Notes under the pieces: generated by a model | What the model was told of the DNA's origin: nothing | Seen by the model: the letters and a program-made list of their open reading frames with translations, nothing else | The model's database searches: none | Assembly: GCF_003129925.1 (NCBI RefSeq) | Contig: NZ_QFFN01000024.1 | Coordinates: 1 to 35,477 of the forward strand | DNA length: 35,477 nt | Source: Bifidobacterium catulorum | GTDB taxonomy: Bacteria; Actinomycetota; Actinomycetes; Actinomycetales; Bifidobacteriaceae | Reading direction: 5' to 3' | Part shown: positions 26,045 to 35,235 of the stretch, piece after piece | Numbering within the stretch: the first letter of the stretch is position 1 | Layout: each line of letters starts with the position of its first letter | Program-made: the position numbers and the translations under genes

Positions 26045-27313
26045 TTACTTGACCCGCTTGATGCCGAGGACGGCGATCGCGGCGATCGCGGCCATGGCGA
26101 TGGCGGTCGGGAACACGAAGTTGTAGGAGTGGGTGGCGGCGACGATGCTGGAGGTGATCGCCACACCGATGGCCTGGCCGGCGCAGGTGGCGATGTTCAT
26201 GAAGCCGAGGTCCTTGCCGGCGGTCTCCTTGTTCGGCAGCACGTCCACGTTCAGCGCCTGGTCGACGGAGAGGTACATGCCGTAGCCGAAGGAGGCGATG
26301 CCGCCGAAGAGGAACATGCCCATCTGGGTCGGGAAGATCCACGGCATGGCCAGACCGATGGCGAACACGGCGCAGGCGACGGCGATCGGGGCCTTGCGAC
26401 GGTGCAGCGCGTCGGCGATCGGACCGGAGATCAGGGAGGCGACCATGGAGGCGACCATCGTGAGCACGGAGATCACGGACATGGACACGGCGGCCTGCTT
26501 CGTGGATTCGCCGATGTGGTCGGTGAGGATGTACAGCTGGTAGCTGAAGATCATCTGGTAGGCGACGATGAGGCAGGTACGGCAGACGAACGCGCGGTAG
26601 AAGTCGCCGCAGTCCTTGAGCGGCGGGGTGAGGGACTCGACGATGACCTTCCACATCGGCTTCGAGGTGTCCTTCACCATGTCCTTGCTGGACGGCTCCT
26701 TCGGGGTGATGACCACGGCGAGCACGCCGGCGGCGAGAGCGCACAGACCTGTGCAGATGAAGCCGACCTCGACGTTCTCGATGAAGCGGGAGCCGATCAG
26801 CGTGCCAATGCCCTGGCCGATCACGCCGCCGCCGCCGATGGCCGCGGACACGGTTGCTCGGTTGGATTCCTCGACACGGTCGGAGATCAGTGCGTAGATC
26901 GGCGCCTGCACCATGTTCAGGCCGATGAGGGCGACGACATAGCAGATGCCGATGATGAGCGCGGTGGACGGGCGGCTCAGCGACCAGAAGCAGATGCCAT
27001 AGATGAACGCGCCGGTGAAGATCCACGGGGTGCGCTTGCCCCAACGGCTTGCGGTGCGGTCGGACAAGGCGCCGATGAACAGGGCGATGAAGATGGATGC
27101 GATGGAGCCGGCGGAGTTGATTGCGCCGAGTGCGGCGGTCGATTCGGTGGCGCCCATGCCGAGGTCGGCGCGCAGACGCTGCGGAACAAGCACGGACATG
27201 GTGCCGAAGAAGGCGACGCCGGAGAGCACGGCGAAGGCCATGAAGCCTCCGACGTAGCGCCACTTCTCCGACTTGGTGTTCGCCGGAGTCGGGTTCACTG
27301 TTGCAGTGGTCAT
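26045..27313 (-). CDS. MFS sugar transporter (probable alpha-glucoside or sucrose-type permease)
   Basis: A 422-residue protein with 12 predicted membrane helices. The loop 2-3 motif GALSDRTASRWGKRTPWI is the form typical of glycoside-pentoside-hexuronide/sucrose-type symporters, and helix 4-5 (LNMVQAPIYALISDRV) fits. It lies downstream of an alpha-glucosidase and is separated from it by a 186-base spacer holding a large inverted repeat. The context suggests proton-coupled uptake of the glucosidase substrate. GAGGAG with a following AAGGAA lies before ATG 27313. The substrate itself is not readable from sequence. Confidence 0.88.
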   Translation of the reverse strand: MTTATVNPTPANTKSEKWRYVGGFMAFAVLSGVAFFGTMSVLVPQRLRADLGMGATESTAALGAINSAGSIASIFIALFIGALSDRTASRWGKRTPWIFTGAFIYGICFWSLSRPSTALIIGICYVVALIGLNMVQAPIYALISDRVEESNRATVSAAIGGGGVIGQGIGTLIGSRFIENVEVGFICTGLCALAAGVLAVVITPKEPSSKDMVKDTSKPMWKVIVESLTPPLKDCGDFYRAFVCRTCLIVAYQMIFSYQLYILTDHIGESTKQAAVSMSVISVLTMVASMVASLISGPIADALHRRKAPIAVACAVFAIGLAMPWIFPTQMGMFLFGGIASFGYGMYLSVDQALNVDVLPNKETAGKDLGFMNIATCAGQAIGVAITSSIVAATHSYNFVFPTAIAMAAIAAIAVLGIKRVK

Positions 27314-27367
27314 TTCCTTTTCTCCTCTTTGAGATGTTGGTTATTCAGGTGAAGTCTTTGCGTGAGG

Positions 27368-27465
27368 GAGCGGGATATGTGATGCTCGACATACTCAAGG
27401 CCGTTCGGCCACGCGGACGGCGGCGCCGTCCGCTAGCTTACGGTCGAGCATCGCATATCCCGCTC
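27368..27465. repeat. Nested inverted repeat: 23-bp arms enclosing two hairpins
   Basis: Arms 27368-27390 and 27443-27465 are complementary over 23 bases with one mismatch (a G-U in plus-strand RNA, an A-C on the minus strand). Inside lie GGCC-GTTC-GGCC (27399-27410) and a 9-bp GC-rich hairpin, GCGGACGGC/GCCGTCCGC (27413-27421 and 27425-27433). It would fold as a three-way junction. Position: between the alpha-glucosidase stop and the MFS start, so it would be transcribed in the operon mRNA. There is no U-run. Confidence 0.9.
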
Positions 27466-27499
27466 TTCCCCTGTCGTCGAAAAGGCGGGATGGTGAGGG

Positions 27500-29257
27500 C
27501 TAGAGCTGGATCCATGCGGAGGTGTCCTGGGGGAGCCTTCCGTCGTCGGTCAACGGGCCGGAGGTGAGCAGCAGTTCACCGGCGGGCAGGTCGACCGGGT
27601 CGGCGCCGAAGTTGGTGATCGACGCCCAGCCGTTGGCCCGCTTGTAGGCGATGGTGCCTCCGGTGAAGCCGTTGGCGCCGTCGGGCTTGCCGCTGGAACG
27701 GTCCTCGGGCAGCCATTCGATGCTCAGGTCGGTGGTCTGCAGCCTGTGGCGAAGCTCCAGCACCTTGCGGTAGAGGTTGAGCATGGAGTCCGGGTCGGCG
27801 TCCTCCACGTCGGCGGCGAAGTCCTTGTACCATGCCGGCTGCGGCAGATGCGGCTCCTCGGCGGCGTCCGCGGGAGAGAAGCCGAAGGATCCGCCGACGC
27901 CGAATTCGTCGTCGGGGTCCGCGAGCTTCGGGGCGTCGGCGGCGACCCACGGCAGCGGCACGCGGCAGCCGTCACGGCCCTTGGTGCTGGCGGCCTGCGA
28001 GGTGCGGTGTCCGGACGGGTCCTCGACGCGGTCCCACGGGATGTCGGCCACCTCGAACAGTCCGAGCTCCTCGCCCTGATAGATGTAGGCGGAGCCGGGC
28101 AGCGCCATCTCCATGAGGATCGCGGCGCGGGCTCGCTTGGTGCCGAGCTCCTTGTTCAGCGGGTAGGTGGTGCCGTCGCGCAGCACCCAGTCCTTGGCGA
28201 GCTGGTGGTATTCGCTGGTCGGCACCTGCGGCAGTCCGTAGCGTGTGGCGTGGCGAACCACGTCGTGGTTGCTCATCACCCAGGTGGCGGAGGAACCGGA
28301 ACGGTCGGCGCTGGCGATGCCCTCCTCGATGGCCTCGTGCATGGCGTCGCGGATCCAGTCCTTCTTGGCGAACTCGAAGTTGAAGATCTGACCGAGGTCG
28401 TCGGGGCTGGCGTACAGGTACTGGCGGTTGGGCTGCACCCAGGCCTCGGCGACGGCGAAGGCCGGCGGGTCGTACTCGTTGAACACCTTGCGCCACTCGT
28501 GGTAGATCTCATGCACCTCGTCGCGGTCGATCACCGGGTGCGAGCCGTCGTCGGGCTGGTCGGAGGTGCACCACACCACGTAGTTGTCGAGGTCGTCGCG
28601 GTCGAGGTCCTTGGCCAGGCCGTGGGCCACGTCCACGCGGAAGCCGTCGGCGCCGTGGTCGAGCCAGAAGCGCAGGGTCTTGATGAAGTCGGCGCGCACC
28701 TCGGGGTTCTTCCAGTTCCAGTCGGGCTGTTCCTTGGTGAACATGTGCAGGTACCACTGGCCGTCGGGAACGCGGGTCCAGGCCGGGCCGCCGAAGTGGT
28801 TGTCCCAGTTGGTGGGGGGCAGGTCTCCGTTGGGTCCCTTGCCGTCGCGGAAGATGTACCGGTCGCGTTCGGGGGAGCCGGGGGCCGCGGCCAGCGCCTC
28901 CTTGAACCATTCGTGCAGGTTGGAGGAGTGGTTGGGGACGATGTCGACGACGACCTTGATGCCGCGCTCATGGGCGGCCTTGGCGAGTTCGTCGAAGTCG
29001 TCCATGGTGCCGAGCTTGGGGTCGACGTTGCGGTAGTCGTCCACGTCGTAGCCGCCGTCGGCGAGCTGGGAGGGGTAGAAGGGGCTGAGCCAGATCGCAT
29101 CTACGCCGAGCTTGGCGAGGTAGTCGATCTTCTCGGTCACGCCGGCGATCTGTCCGAGGCCGGAGCCCTTGGAATCCTTGAATGAGCGGGGGTAGACCTG
29201 ATAGACGACGGCCTGCTTCCACCACAGTGCCGGGTCGCTGCTTGCGTTCCGTGCCAT
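27500..29257 (-). CDS. Alpha-glucosidase, glycoside hydrolase family 13
   Basis: A 585-residue cytoplasmic exo-enzyme releasing glucose from short alpha-glucosides. GH13 regions are in order: DIVPNHSS (105-112), DGFRVDVAHG with nucleophile Asp209, AVAEAWVQ with acid/base Glu271, and MSNHDVVRH with transition-state Asp332. QAVVYQVYPRSF starts the barrel. Length and the absence of a signal peptide match the oligo-1,6-/alpha-glucosidase (Agl) enzymes of bifidobacteria. Linkage preference (alpha-1,4 or 1,6) is not decided here. AAGGAGG lies four bases before ATG 29257. The gene is divergent from a LacI regulator and has an operator at its promoter. Confidence 0.94.
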   Translation of the reverse strand: MARNASSDPALWWKQAVVYQVYPRSFKDSKGSGLGQIAGVTEKIDYLAKLGVDAIWLSPFYPSQLADGGYDVDDYRNVDPKLGTMDDFDELAKAAHERGIKVVVDIVPNHSSNLHEWFKEALAAAPGSPERDRYIFRDGKGPNGDLPPTNWDNHFGGPAWTRVPDGQWYLHMFTKEQPDWNWKNPEVRADFIKTLRFWLDHGADGFRVDVAHGLAKDLDRDDLDNYVVWCTSDQPDDGSHPVIDRDEVHEIYHEWRKVFNEYDPPAFAVAEAWVQPNRQYLYASPDDLGQIFNFEFAKKDWIRDAMHEAIEEGIASADRSGSSATWVMSNHDVVRHATRYGLPQVPTSEYHQLAKDWVLRDGTTYPLNKELGTKRARAAILMEMALPGSAYIYQGEELGLFEVADIPWDRVEDPSGHRTSQAASTKGRDGCRVPLPWVAADAPKLADPDDEFGVGGSFGFSPADAAEEPHLPQPAWYKDFAADVEDADPDSMLNLYRKVLELRHRLQTTDLSIEWLPEDRSSGKPDGANGFTGGTIAYKRANGWASITNFGADPVDLPAGELLLTSGPLTDDGRLPQDTSAWIQL

Positions 29258-29276
29258 AACTCCTCCTTGAATCGGT

Positions 29277-29361
29277 TGCGAACGTTTCAGTCACGGCGGT
29301 TACGTAGCCGCGACGGTTTCCATTTGGTTTTATAAAAGCGTTTGCACTATCGGAAACGATA
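29277..29361 (-). promoter_or_regulatory. Promoter/operator region of the alpha-glucosidase gene
   Basis: Minus-strand TGCAAACGCTTTTA (29346-29333) fits the LacI-family operator TGNAANCGNTTNCA in all but one defined position and runs into a TATAAA-like box. A second palindrome TATCG-n4-CGATA is at 29348-29361, and a GAAACGTTC-containing site (29277-29289) lies in the leader. The LacI protein encoded divergently is the obvious candidate binder. Confidence 0.65.
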
Positions 29362-29530
29362 ATCGAAGACTGGAAAAAGGTAAGTTTTGCCTACGTTTTC
29401 GTTGTCTCCTTTGACTGTTGAATCTTAGGCGATTGTTGCAGTGCCGTTTCCGGTATGTGTTTTTGTTGGTATTGATAATATTGCTTGCATAACTTTTATC
29501 AAAACGTTATCGGCGTGTCGTGGCCATGTG

Positions 29531-29544
29531 AGCGCTAAAGCGCT
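29531..29544. promoter_or_regulatory. AGCGCT-AA-AGCGCT palindromic site
   Basis: Two AGCGCT hexamers two bases apart form a 14-base inverted repeat in the lacI upstream region. Such spaced palindromes are common LacI-family operators, but there is no second copy in the window to confirm it. Confidence 0.4.
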
Positions 29545-29566
29545 GTGTTTCAAGGATTGTCTGAGG

Positions 29567-29588
29567 TGCAAGCGTTTTTATGTATACT
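29567..29588 (+). promoter_or_regulatory. Operator and -10 box of the LacI-type regulator
   Basis: TGCAAGCGTTTTTA (29567-29580) matches the site at the alpha-glucosidase promoter except for two transitions and has only one mismatch to TGNAANCGNTTNCA. TATACT (29583-29588) follows at once as a -10 box. Both divergent promoters therefore carry the operator at the same place, suggesting co-repression and autoregulation. Confidence 0.65.
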
Positions 29589-29640
29589 GTTGTGTATTGC
29601 ATGAATACGATGCCATACATATCGGCAAAGGAGGCGAATG

Positions 29641-30684
29641 ATGGCAAGGACCACGATCTCCGATGTGGCCGAGGCGGCCGGGGTGTCCGTGTCCACCGTC
29701 TCCCGGGCGCTCCGGGGGCTCGACAAGGTGAACCCCGATACACGCAAGCGCGTAGAGCGCGCCGCGGAGGAGCTCAACTTCTCGTTCTCGAAGAGCGCGT
29801 CGTCGCTGGCCAGCGGCAAGACCATGAAGGTGGCCGTCCTGCTGCCCAACGAGATCAGCGGATGGTTCAACTCGCACGCTTTCGAAGGCGTGTACGAGGT
29901 GTTGTCAAGACAGGGGTACGACGTCATACCCAATGTGATGTGGGAGCGGCGCGACCTCGACCGGTTCTTCAAGACGCTGCCCAACAACCAGAACGTCGAC
30001 GCCGTGATCGTCGTGTCGTTCGACCTCGACGACGCCAAGAAGCGCATCCTCTCCGAACTCACCGTGCCGGTCATCGGCATCAACACGCCCACCGACGACG
30101 GTCTGGATGCCTCGGCGAAGATCGACGACTTCGCCGCCATGCGCGCCGCCGTGCGCCTGCTGCATTCGTTGGGACACCGGCATCTGGCGTACATCGAACA
30201 GCCCGTCGTCTCGCCGCTGCCATGCAGCGCGGAGATCCGCCTGGACGGATTCCGGACGGCGGTCCGCGAGGTCGGCTGCGATGACGACGACGTGCTCGTC
30301 GTGCCGTCGATAGCGCGGTCCGGCGTGCCGGGGGAGCAGGAGGAGTATTCCGGCATCGCCGCCCAGCTGCTCAGCGCCCCCGTCCGGCCGACCGGCATCT
30401 GCGTGGAGCATGACGCCTGCGCCGCGTCCCTGATCAAGGAGCTGAGACGTCTGGGGTGGGACATCCCCGGCGAGGTCTCCGTCATCGGCTTCGACGACAG
30501 CGACGTGGCCGCGGTCGCCGGGCTCACCACCATCCACCAGAACCCGATCGAGACCGGTCGGCAGGCGGCGTTGCGCGCGCTGGCCCTCATGAGGGGCGAA
30601 CGGCCGGCCGACCCGTATCTCATCCTGCCCACGTCGATGGTGCTACGCGACACCACCGGCCCCGTCATCGAATCCGCGGCATAG
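29641..30684 (+). CDS. LacI family transcriptional regulator
   Basis: A 347-residue repressor: helix-turn-helix TTISDVAEAAGVSVSTVSRAL (3-23) with the hinge helix near 46-58, then a periplasmic-binding-protein-like sensor domain (60-340) with the core segment SVIGFDDSDVAAVAGLTTI. It is divergent from the alpha-glucosidase and presumably responds to the transported sugar. AAAGGAGG at 29627-29634 favours ATG 29641 (six-base spacing) over the adjacent ATG 29638 (three bases). Matching operators lie before both this gene and the glucosidase. Confidence 0.92.
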   Translation: MARTTISDVAEAAGVSVSTVSRALRGLDKVNPDTRKRVERAAEELNFSFSKSASSLASGKTMKVAVLLPNEISGWFNSHAFEGVYEVLSRQGYDVIPNVMWERRDLDRFFKTLPNNQNVDAVIVVSFDLDDAKKRILSELTVPVIGINTPTDDGLDASAKIDDFAAMRAAVRLLHSLGHRHLAYIEQPVVSPLPCSAEIRLDGFRTAVREVGCDDDDVLVVPSIARSGVPGEQEEYSGIAAQLLSAPVRPTGICVEHDACAASLIKELRRLGWDIPGEVSVIGFDDSDVAAVAGLTTIHQNPIETGRQAALRALALMRGERPADPYLILPTSMVLRDTTGPVIESAA

Positions 30685-30690
30685 GCGGTC

Positions 30691-30724
30691 GTGGAAATTC
30701 CGATGCCGTGGAAATCCCGATGCC
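30691..30724. repeat. 17-bp tandem duplication between lacI and orn
   Basis: GTGGAAATTCCGATGCC (30691-30707) is followed at once by GTGGAAATCCCGATGCC (30708-30724), with one transition between copies. Confidence 0.9.
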
Positions 30725-30768
30725 GAGGTATGCTTACCTGTTCCATTACCACAGGTGAAAGGGCGAAC

Positions 30769-31476
30769 ATGGCATCGCATAACGACAACGAGACCTTTGA
30801 CTCCGCGGCCTCGCGCATGATCTGGATCGACTGCGAGATGACGGGACTGGACATCTTCCACGACGAGCTGTGCGAGGTCTCCGTCGTGCCGACAGACTTC
30901 GATCTCAACGTACTCGACGAGGGCATCGATCTGGTCATCAGGCCGTCCGACGCCGCGGTGGCGCACATGGACGACTTCGTGCGCAACATGCACACGTCCT
31001 CCGGCCTCATCGACGAATGGAACGCCAACGGCCTGCCGCTCGACGAGGCCCAGCGCAGGGTCGTCGAATACGTGAAGCGGTGGCTGCCCGCCAGGGGCAA
31101 GGCCCATCTGGCCGGCAACTCCGTCGGCAGCGACAAGAAGTTCCTCGACCGCTACATGCCCGACCTCATGGCCCTGCTGCACTACCGCGTGATCGACGTG
31201 AGCACCCTCAAGGAGCTCTCCCGCCGCTGGTATCCGGACGTGTACCTCAACAAGCCGGCCAAGCACGGCGGACACCGCGCGCTCGCCGACATCATCGAAT
31301 CGCTCGACGAGCTGCGCTACTACCGCAAGGCGTTCTTCACGCCGGCCCCCGGCCCGGACGCCGACGAGGCCAGGGCCATCGCCGCCGACATCGAGGCCAC
31401 CAGCCTGCTGCGCACATACGAGAACGACGGCAACCCCGTCGAGGACCCCGATACGCCGGAGAAGGCCGACTACTGA
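30769..31476 (+). CDS. orn: Oligoribonuclease
   Basis: A 3'-5' exoribonuclease that finishes RNA decay by degrading di- to pentanucleotides, including pGpG. The 235-residue protein is a DEDDh exonuclease: Asp and Glu in [10 protein letters not shown], Asp in [28 protein letters not shown], and the final His/Asp in [11 protein letters not shown]. The C-terminal 40 residues are an acidic, less conserved extension. The start is ATG 30769 ([11 protein letters not shown]) after GAAAGGG; an in-frame ATG at 30691 is the translation of the tandem-repeat spacer. It has its own terminator. Confidence 0.95.
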   Translation: MASHNDNETFDSAASRMIWIDCEMTGLDIFHDELCEVSVVPTDFDLNVLDEGIDLVIRPSDAAVAHMDDFVRNMHTSSGLIDEWNANGLPLDEAQRRVVEYVKRWLPARGKAHLAGNSVGSDKKFLDRYMPDLMALLHYRVIDVSTLKELSRRWYPDVYLNKPAKHGGHRALADIIESLDELRYYRKAFFTPAPGPDADEARAIAADIEATSLLRTYENDGNPVEDPDTPEKADY

Positions 31477-31540
31477 ATCGCCGGATTGCCGCGTCATCGA
31501 TTCTTTCCCATATATCCATATATATAGACGATGCCGCCAT

Positions 31541-31581
31541 ACGGCCGTGTGATCATCGACGATCGCACGGCCGTCGTTTAT
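31541..31581 (+). terminator. Terminator after orn
   Basis: ACGGCCGTGTGATC (31541-31554) pairs with GATCGCACGGCCGT (31561-31574), one G-T wobble, six-base loop, followed by CGTTTAT. It lies 65 bases after the orn stop. The AT-rich run 31511-31526 before it (TATATCCATATATATAG) has no assigned role. Confidence 0.7.
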
Positions 31582-31655
31582 CATGCGCGAGCGTTATGTA
31601 TCGTCCTGCGTTCCGCGGTGTTACGAATGGACTACGAACCAGACCGTGGTTCATT

Positions 31656-31725
31656 TCCGTTTTACATGACGGCAAACAAAACGGACCTTTCCTCCCTTTA
31701 AATGATGACCAACGCAAGGGAGGAA
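31656..31725 (+). promoter_or_regulatory. Two stem-loops in the leader of the amino-acid ABC operon
   Basis: TCCGTTTT/AAAACGGA (31656-31663 and 31678-31685) and TTCCTCCCTT/AAGGGAGGAA (31689-31698 and 31716-31725) are perfect inverted repeats 3 bases apart. The left arm of the second contains CTCCCTT, which can also pair with the AAGGGAG ribosome site of the first permease (31807-31813). This allows alternative folding of the leader. No known riboswitch or T-box motif was recognised. Confidence 0.5.
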
Positions 31726-31738
31726 GCGAACGGTCGAT

Positions 31739-31804
31739 ATGACGGCCCCTTTTCCGAAAACGCTTCCCACGATGTCCCTTGCAGGGGTTCACATGTGTTG
31801 CTAG
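31739..31804 (+). CDS. Possible leader peptide of 21 residues ending Cys-Cys
   Basis: A short frame opens at ATG 31739 and ends with His-Met-Cys-Cys-stop (TGT TGC TAG, 31796-31804), 14 bases before the first permease start. AAGGGAGGAA lies 13 bases upstream of its ATG, rather far for a ribosome site; internal ATGs at 31772 and 31793 could also start it. The TCCCTT inside it (31775-31780) is complementary to the permease ribosome site. Consecutive Cys codons just before an amino-acid transporter resemble cysteine-sensing leader ORFs known in actinobacteria. It may be chance. Confidence 0.3.
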   Translation: MTAPFPKTLPTMSLAGVHMCC

Positions 31805-31818
31805 TGAAGGGAGCTCGT

Positions 31819-32463
31819 ATGGAGCCGCTTCTCGTGGTGCTTTCCGGACTTCCGATGACGCTGTTCATCACCGTCGTGTCGTTCGCGATCGGTGCGGTGC
31901 TCGGAATCCCCATGGCACTTGGATTACGGACCGGTGTGGCACCGGTCAGATGGGTGGTGCGCCTCGCGGTGGACCTGCTGCGCGGCATTCCCATGATCGT
32001 GTGGCTGTTCCTGCTGAAATTCGGACTGTCCACGCCCGCGTTCCGCATCACCGCCCTTGAGGCGGCGATAGTCGGACTCGGACTGATCTCCGCGGGATAT
32101 CTCGCCGACATCTACCGCGGCGGTCTGCAGGCCGTGCCCAAAGGCCAGTACGAGGCCGCGGCCGCGCTCGGCATCCCCGGCGCCGTGTCGTTCTTCGGGG
32201 TCATCGTGCCGCAGGCTGCCCGCATCGTCAGCCCGTCCATCGCCACATACCTCATCGGTCTGCTGAAGAACTCGTCCATCGCATCCACCATCGCCGTGGC
32301 CGAAATGGTCTTCATGGCGCAGGGATACGCCAAGCAGAACATCAACACCGTGGCCGGCGTGCTCCCCTACGCCATCGCCGGCGTGCTGTACATCCTGCTC
32401 AGCATCCCCGTGGCCATGCTGTCGCGCCGGCTCGACGCCAACCTCCGCAAGGCGGTGATCTGA
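31819..32463 (+). CDS. Polar amino acid ABC transporter permease (HisM/GlnP type), first subunit
   Basis: A 214-residue membrane subunit with about five helices. GLPMTLFITVVSFAIGAVLG at the N terminus is the HisM-family start, and the EAA loop YEAAAALGIPGAVSFFGVIVPQA (about 108-130) contacts the ATPase. RGIPMIVWLFLLKFG is typical of polar amino acid permeases. The start is ATG 31819 (MEPLLVVLS) after AAGGGAG; an upstream frame from 31702 reads through the leader stem-loop and is not hydrophobic. The stop is separated by one base from the next ATG, so the permeases are translationally coupled. Confidence 0.92.
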   Translation: MEPLLVVLSGLPMTLFITVVSFAIGAVLGIPMALGLRTGVAPVRWVVRLAVDLLRGIPMIVWLFLLKFGLSTPAFRITALEAAIVGLGLISAGYLADIYRGGLQAVPKGQYEAAAALGIPGAVSFFGVIVPQAARIVSPSIATYLIGLLKNSSIASTIAVAEMVFMAQGYAKQNINTVAGVLPYAIAGVLYILLSIPVAMLSRRLDANLRKAVI

Positions 32464-32464
32464 C

Positions 32465-33130
32465 ATGGTGCCCAAGGAACCACTGCTGCAGTTCTGGGGC
32501 GAAGGACTGCCGAACATGCTGCACGGCCTTCAGATCAGCGTGGCGCTCGCCGGCGTCTCCATGATCATCGGCCTGCCGCTCGGCCTGCTGTTCTGCATGA
32601 TGGTGATGAGCCGCAACCGCGTCATCAGCGCCATCGGACTCGTCGTCGTCGAAATCGGACGAGGCATGCCGGCCCTGATCATCCTGTATCTCGTCTACTT
32701 CGGACTGCCCGGCTTCGGGATCCTGCTCGACAGCTTCCCCTCGGCCATCATCGCCCTCGCCTGGAACTACTCCTGCTACTGCTCGGAGATATTCCGAGCA
32801 GGCATACAGGCCGTTCCGGGAGGGCAGAACGAGGCCGGCGACGCGCTGGGGCTCGACGGACGCGTCATCTTCTTTTACGTGATCCTTCCCCAGGCGTTCC
32901 GCTCCATCGTCCCCGCGCTGCTCGGCCAGACCATCCTCCTGTTCCAGGACACGTCCCTGGCCTACACCGTGGCCGTGCCGGAGCTCATGAAGGAGGCATA
33001 CACCTACGGCTCCACCACATTCCAGTACCTGCGCGTCTTCGTGCTCGCCGGACTGTGCTACGCCGTCGTCACGCTGCCCGCCTCATGGATCACCCGCTGG
33101 CTCGAACGCCGGCTCGCGCTCAGCTACTGA
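32465..33130 (+). CDS. Polar amino acid ABC transporter permease, second subunit
   Basis: A 221-residue partner permease with about five helices: LPNMLHGLQISVALAGVSMIIG at the N terminus, RGMPALIILYLVYFGLP, and the EAA loop NEAGDALGLDGRVIFFYVILPQAFR (122-146) for coupling to the ATPase. It forms a heterodimer with the preceding permease. ATG 32465 is one base after that gene's stop. A 145-base spacer to the binding-protein gene contains a CGGCCG-n12-CGGCCG stem (33230-33253) that could stabilise or tune the mRNA. Confidence 0.92.
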   Translation: MVPKEPLLQFWGEGLPNMLHGLQISVALAGVSMIIGLPLGLLFCMMVMSRNRVISAIGLVVVEIGRGMPALIILYLVYFGLPGFGILLDSFPSAIIALAWNYSCYCSEIFRAGIQAVPGGQNEAGDALGLDGRVIFFYVILPQAFRSIVPALLGQTILLFQDTSLAYTVAVPELMKEAYTYGSTTFQYLRVFVLAGLCYAVVTLPASWITRWLERRLALSY

Positions 33131-33275
33131 CCCACAACAGCGGTTGAACGCCCATCGCACGTGCCGGCGACGGTCCGACCAGCCATCGTCTGCGCCATTA
33201 TCCCACAACATAACCAGGTCACCATAGATCGGCCGTGGCCCACAACGCGGCCGTCATCACAGAGAGGAACCGATC

Positions 33276-34178
33276 ATGCGTACCGCAAGGATCACCCGAG
33301 GAACGAAACTGATGGCCGCGGCCTGCGCCGCCCTGATGAGCGTCACCGCACTCGCCGCCTGCGGAGGCGGGTCGGGCTCGTCCGGCGCCAAGGCGAACTG
33401 CACGCCACTGGTGTCGAACATCACGACCATCAAATCCGGCACGCTCACCGTCGGTGTCATCGACCAGCCGCCGTACTCCAGCTACAACAACGGCAGCCCC
33501 ACCGGCATGGACATCGACTTCATCAAGCAGATCGCCGACGCCAACTGCCTGAACGTCGAATACCAGCAGGCGTCCTTCGCCAACGCCATGCAGGCCATCG
33601 CCTCCGGCCAGATCGACACCGCCACCGGAGACATCAACGTGACCGAGAAGCGCGAGCAGGTCGTCGACTTCCCGCGCTCCATCTACCTTGAAGGCGTCGG
33701 CTACGCATCCAAGAAGGGCGTGGACGTCAAGTCCATCGACGACATCGACGCCAAGGGCATCAAGACCATCGGCATCGGCGACGGCTACGGCTGGCTGGCC
33801 GACATGCAGAAGGTCTTCGGAGACAAGGTCAAGACCTATCCGAGCTCCGTCGAGATGAAGCAGGACCTTGAGGCCGGCCGCGTCGACATGATCATGGAGG
33901 CGTACGGCACCGCCGTCGACGAATTCAAGGGCAACGACAACATCGCCGTCGAATACGCCAACAAGAACCCCGACAAGCGAATCAACTCCCTCGTCGAGCC
34001 CCCGGAGGTCAGCTACCCGTACACCAAGGGCAACACCTCGCTCGGCCAGGCGTTCGACAAGGGCATCGAGAAGATCATCAAGGACGGCAAGGTCAAGCCC
34101 ACGCTGAAGAAGTACGGTCTGGACGAGGGCCTCGCCGAGATCCGCGACAAGCAGTACGTCGTCCCTGCGACGGACTGA
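33276..34178 (+). CDS. Amino acid ABC transporter substrate-binding lipoprotein (SBP_bac_3)
   Basis: 300 residues. A lipoprotein signal peptide (MRTARITRGTKLMAAACAAL) ends in the lipobox LAAC with lipidated Cys29, followed by a Gly/Ser-rich linker. The rest is a family 3 binding protein: LTVGVIDQPPYSSYNNGSPTGMDIDFIKQIA, then ASGQIDTATGDINVTEKREQVVDF, whose Arg is expected to bind the ligand carboxylate. Ligands of this family are polar amino acids (Glu, Gln, Asp, Arg, His, cystine); which one is not visible. GAGAGGAA precedes ATG 33276. Confidence 0.93.
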   Translation: MRTARITRGTKLMAAACAALMSVTALAACGGGSGSSGAKANCTPLVSNITTIKSGTLTVGVIDQPPYSSYNNGSPTGMDIDFIKQIADANCLNVEYQQASFANAMQAIASGQIDTATGDINVTEKREQVVDFPRSIYLEGVGYASKKGVDVKSIDDIDAKGIKTIGIGDGYGWLADMQKVFGDKVKTYPSSVEMKQDLEAGRVDMIMEAYGTAVDEFKGNDNIAVEYANKNPDKRINSLVEPPEVSYPYTKGNTSLGQAFDKGIEKIIKDGKVKPTLKKYGLDEGLAEIRDKQYVVPATD

Positions 34179-34336
34179 TCCCGCGGGATCGATTGACGGC
34201 ATCGACCGATGCCGGCTGACGGTGGCCGCCGAGCGGACGTCCGGGACGGCGTTCGGCGGCTTCCGTGGGCATCTCACACACAACGGATGGATGCGGCGCG
34301 TGCCGCAGATACGGCAGATACGAAGGAGAAGTCATC

Positions 34337-35146
<810 letters not shown>

Positions 35147-35235
35147 TTCAGGTTCGGCTGCCGGGCACCCCCTCGGTTTCGTGTTGTTCGACTGCTCCCC
35201 TCCGCCGGGGGTCGTGGCGTGACGGTGGTCTTTTT

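Noticed and set aside
25889-27352. 487-codon plus-strand frame antisense to the sugar MFS gene
   Set aside because: Shadow frame; Gly/Asp/Glu/His rich without structure.
31702-31818. N-terminal extension of the first permease
   Set aside because: Hydrophilic, without ribosome site, and it translates the leader stem-loop; ATG 31819 has a good site.
31600-31820. T-box or known riboswitch before the ABC operon
   Set aside because: No T-box antiterminator bulge sequence or other riboswitch core was recognised; only the stem-loops and the short Cys-Cys frame remain.
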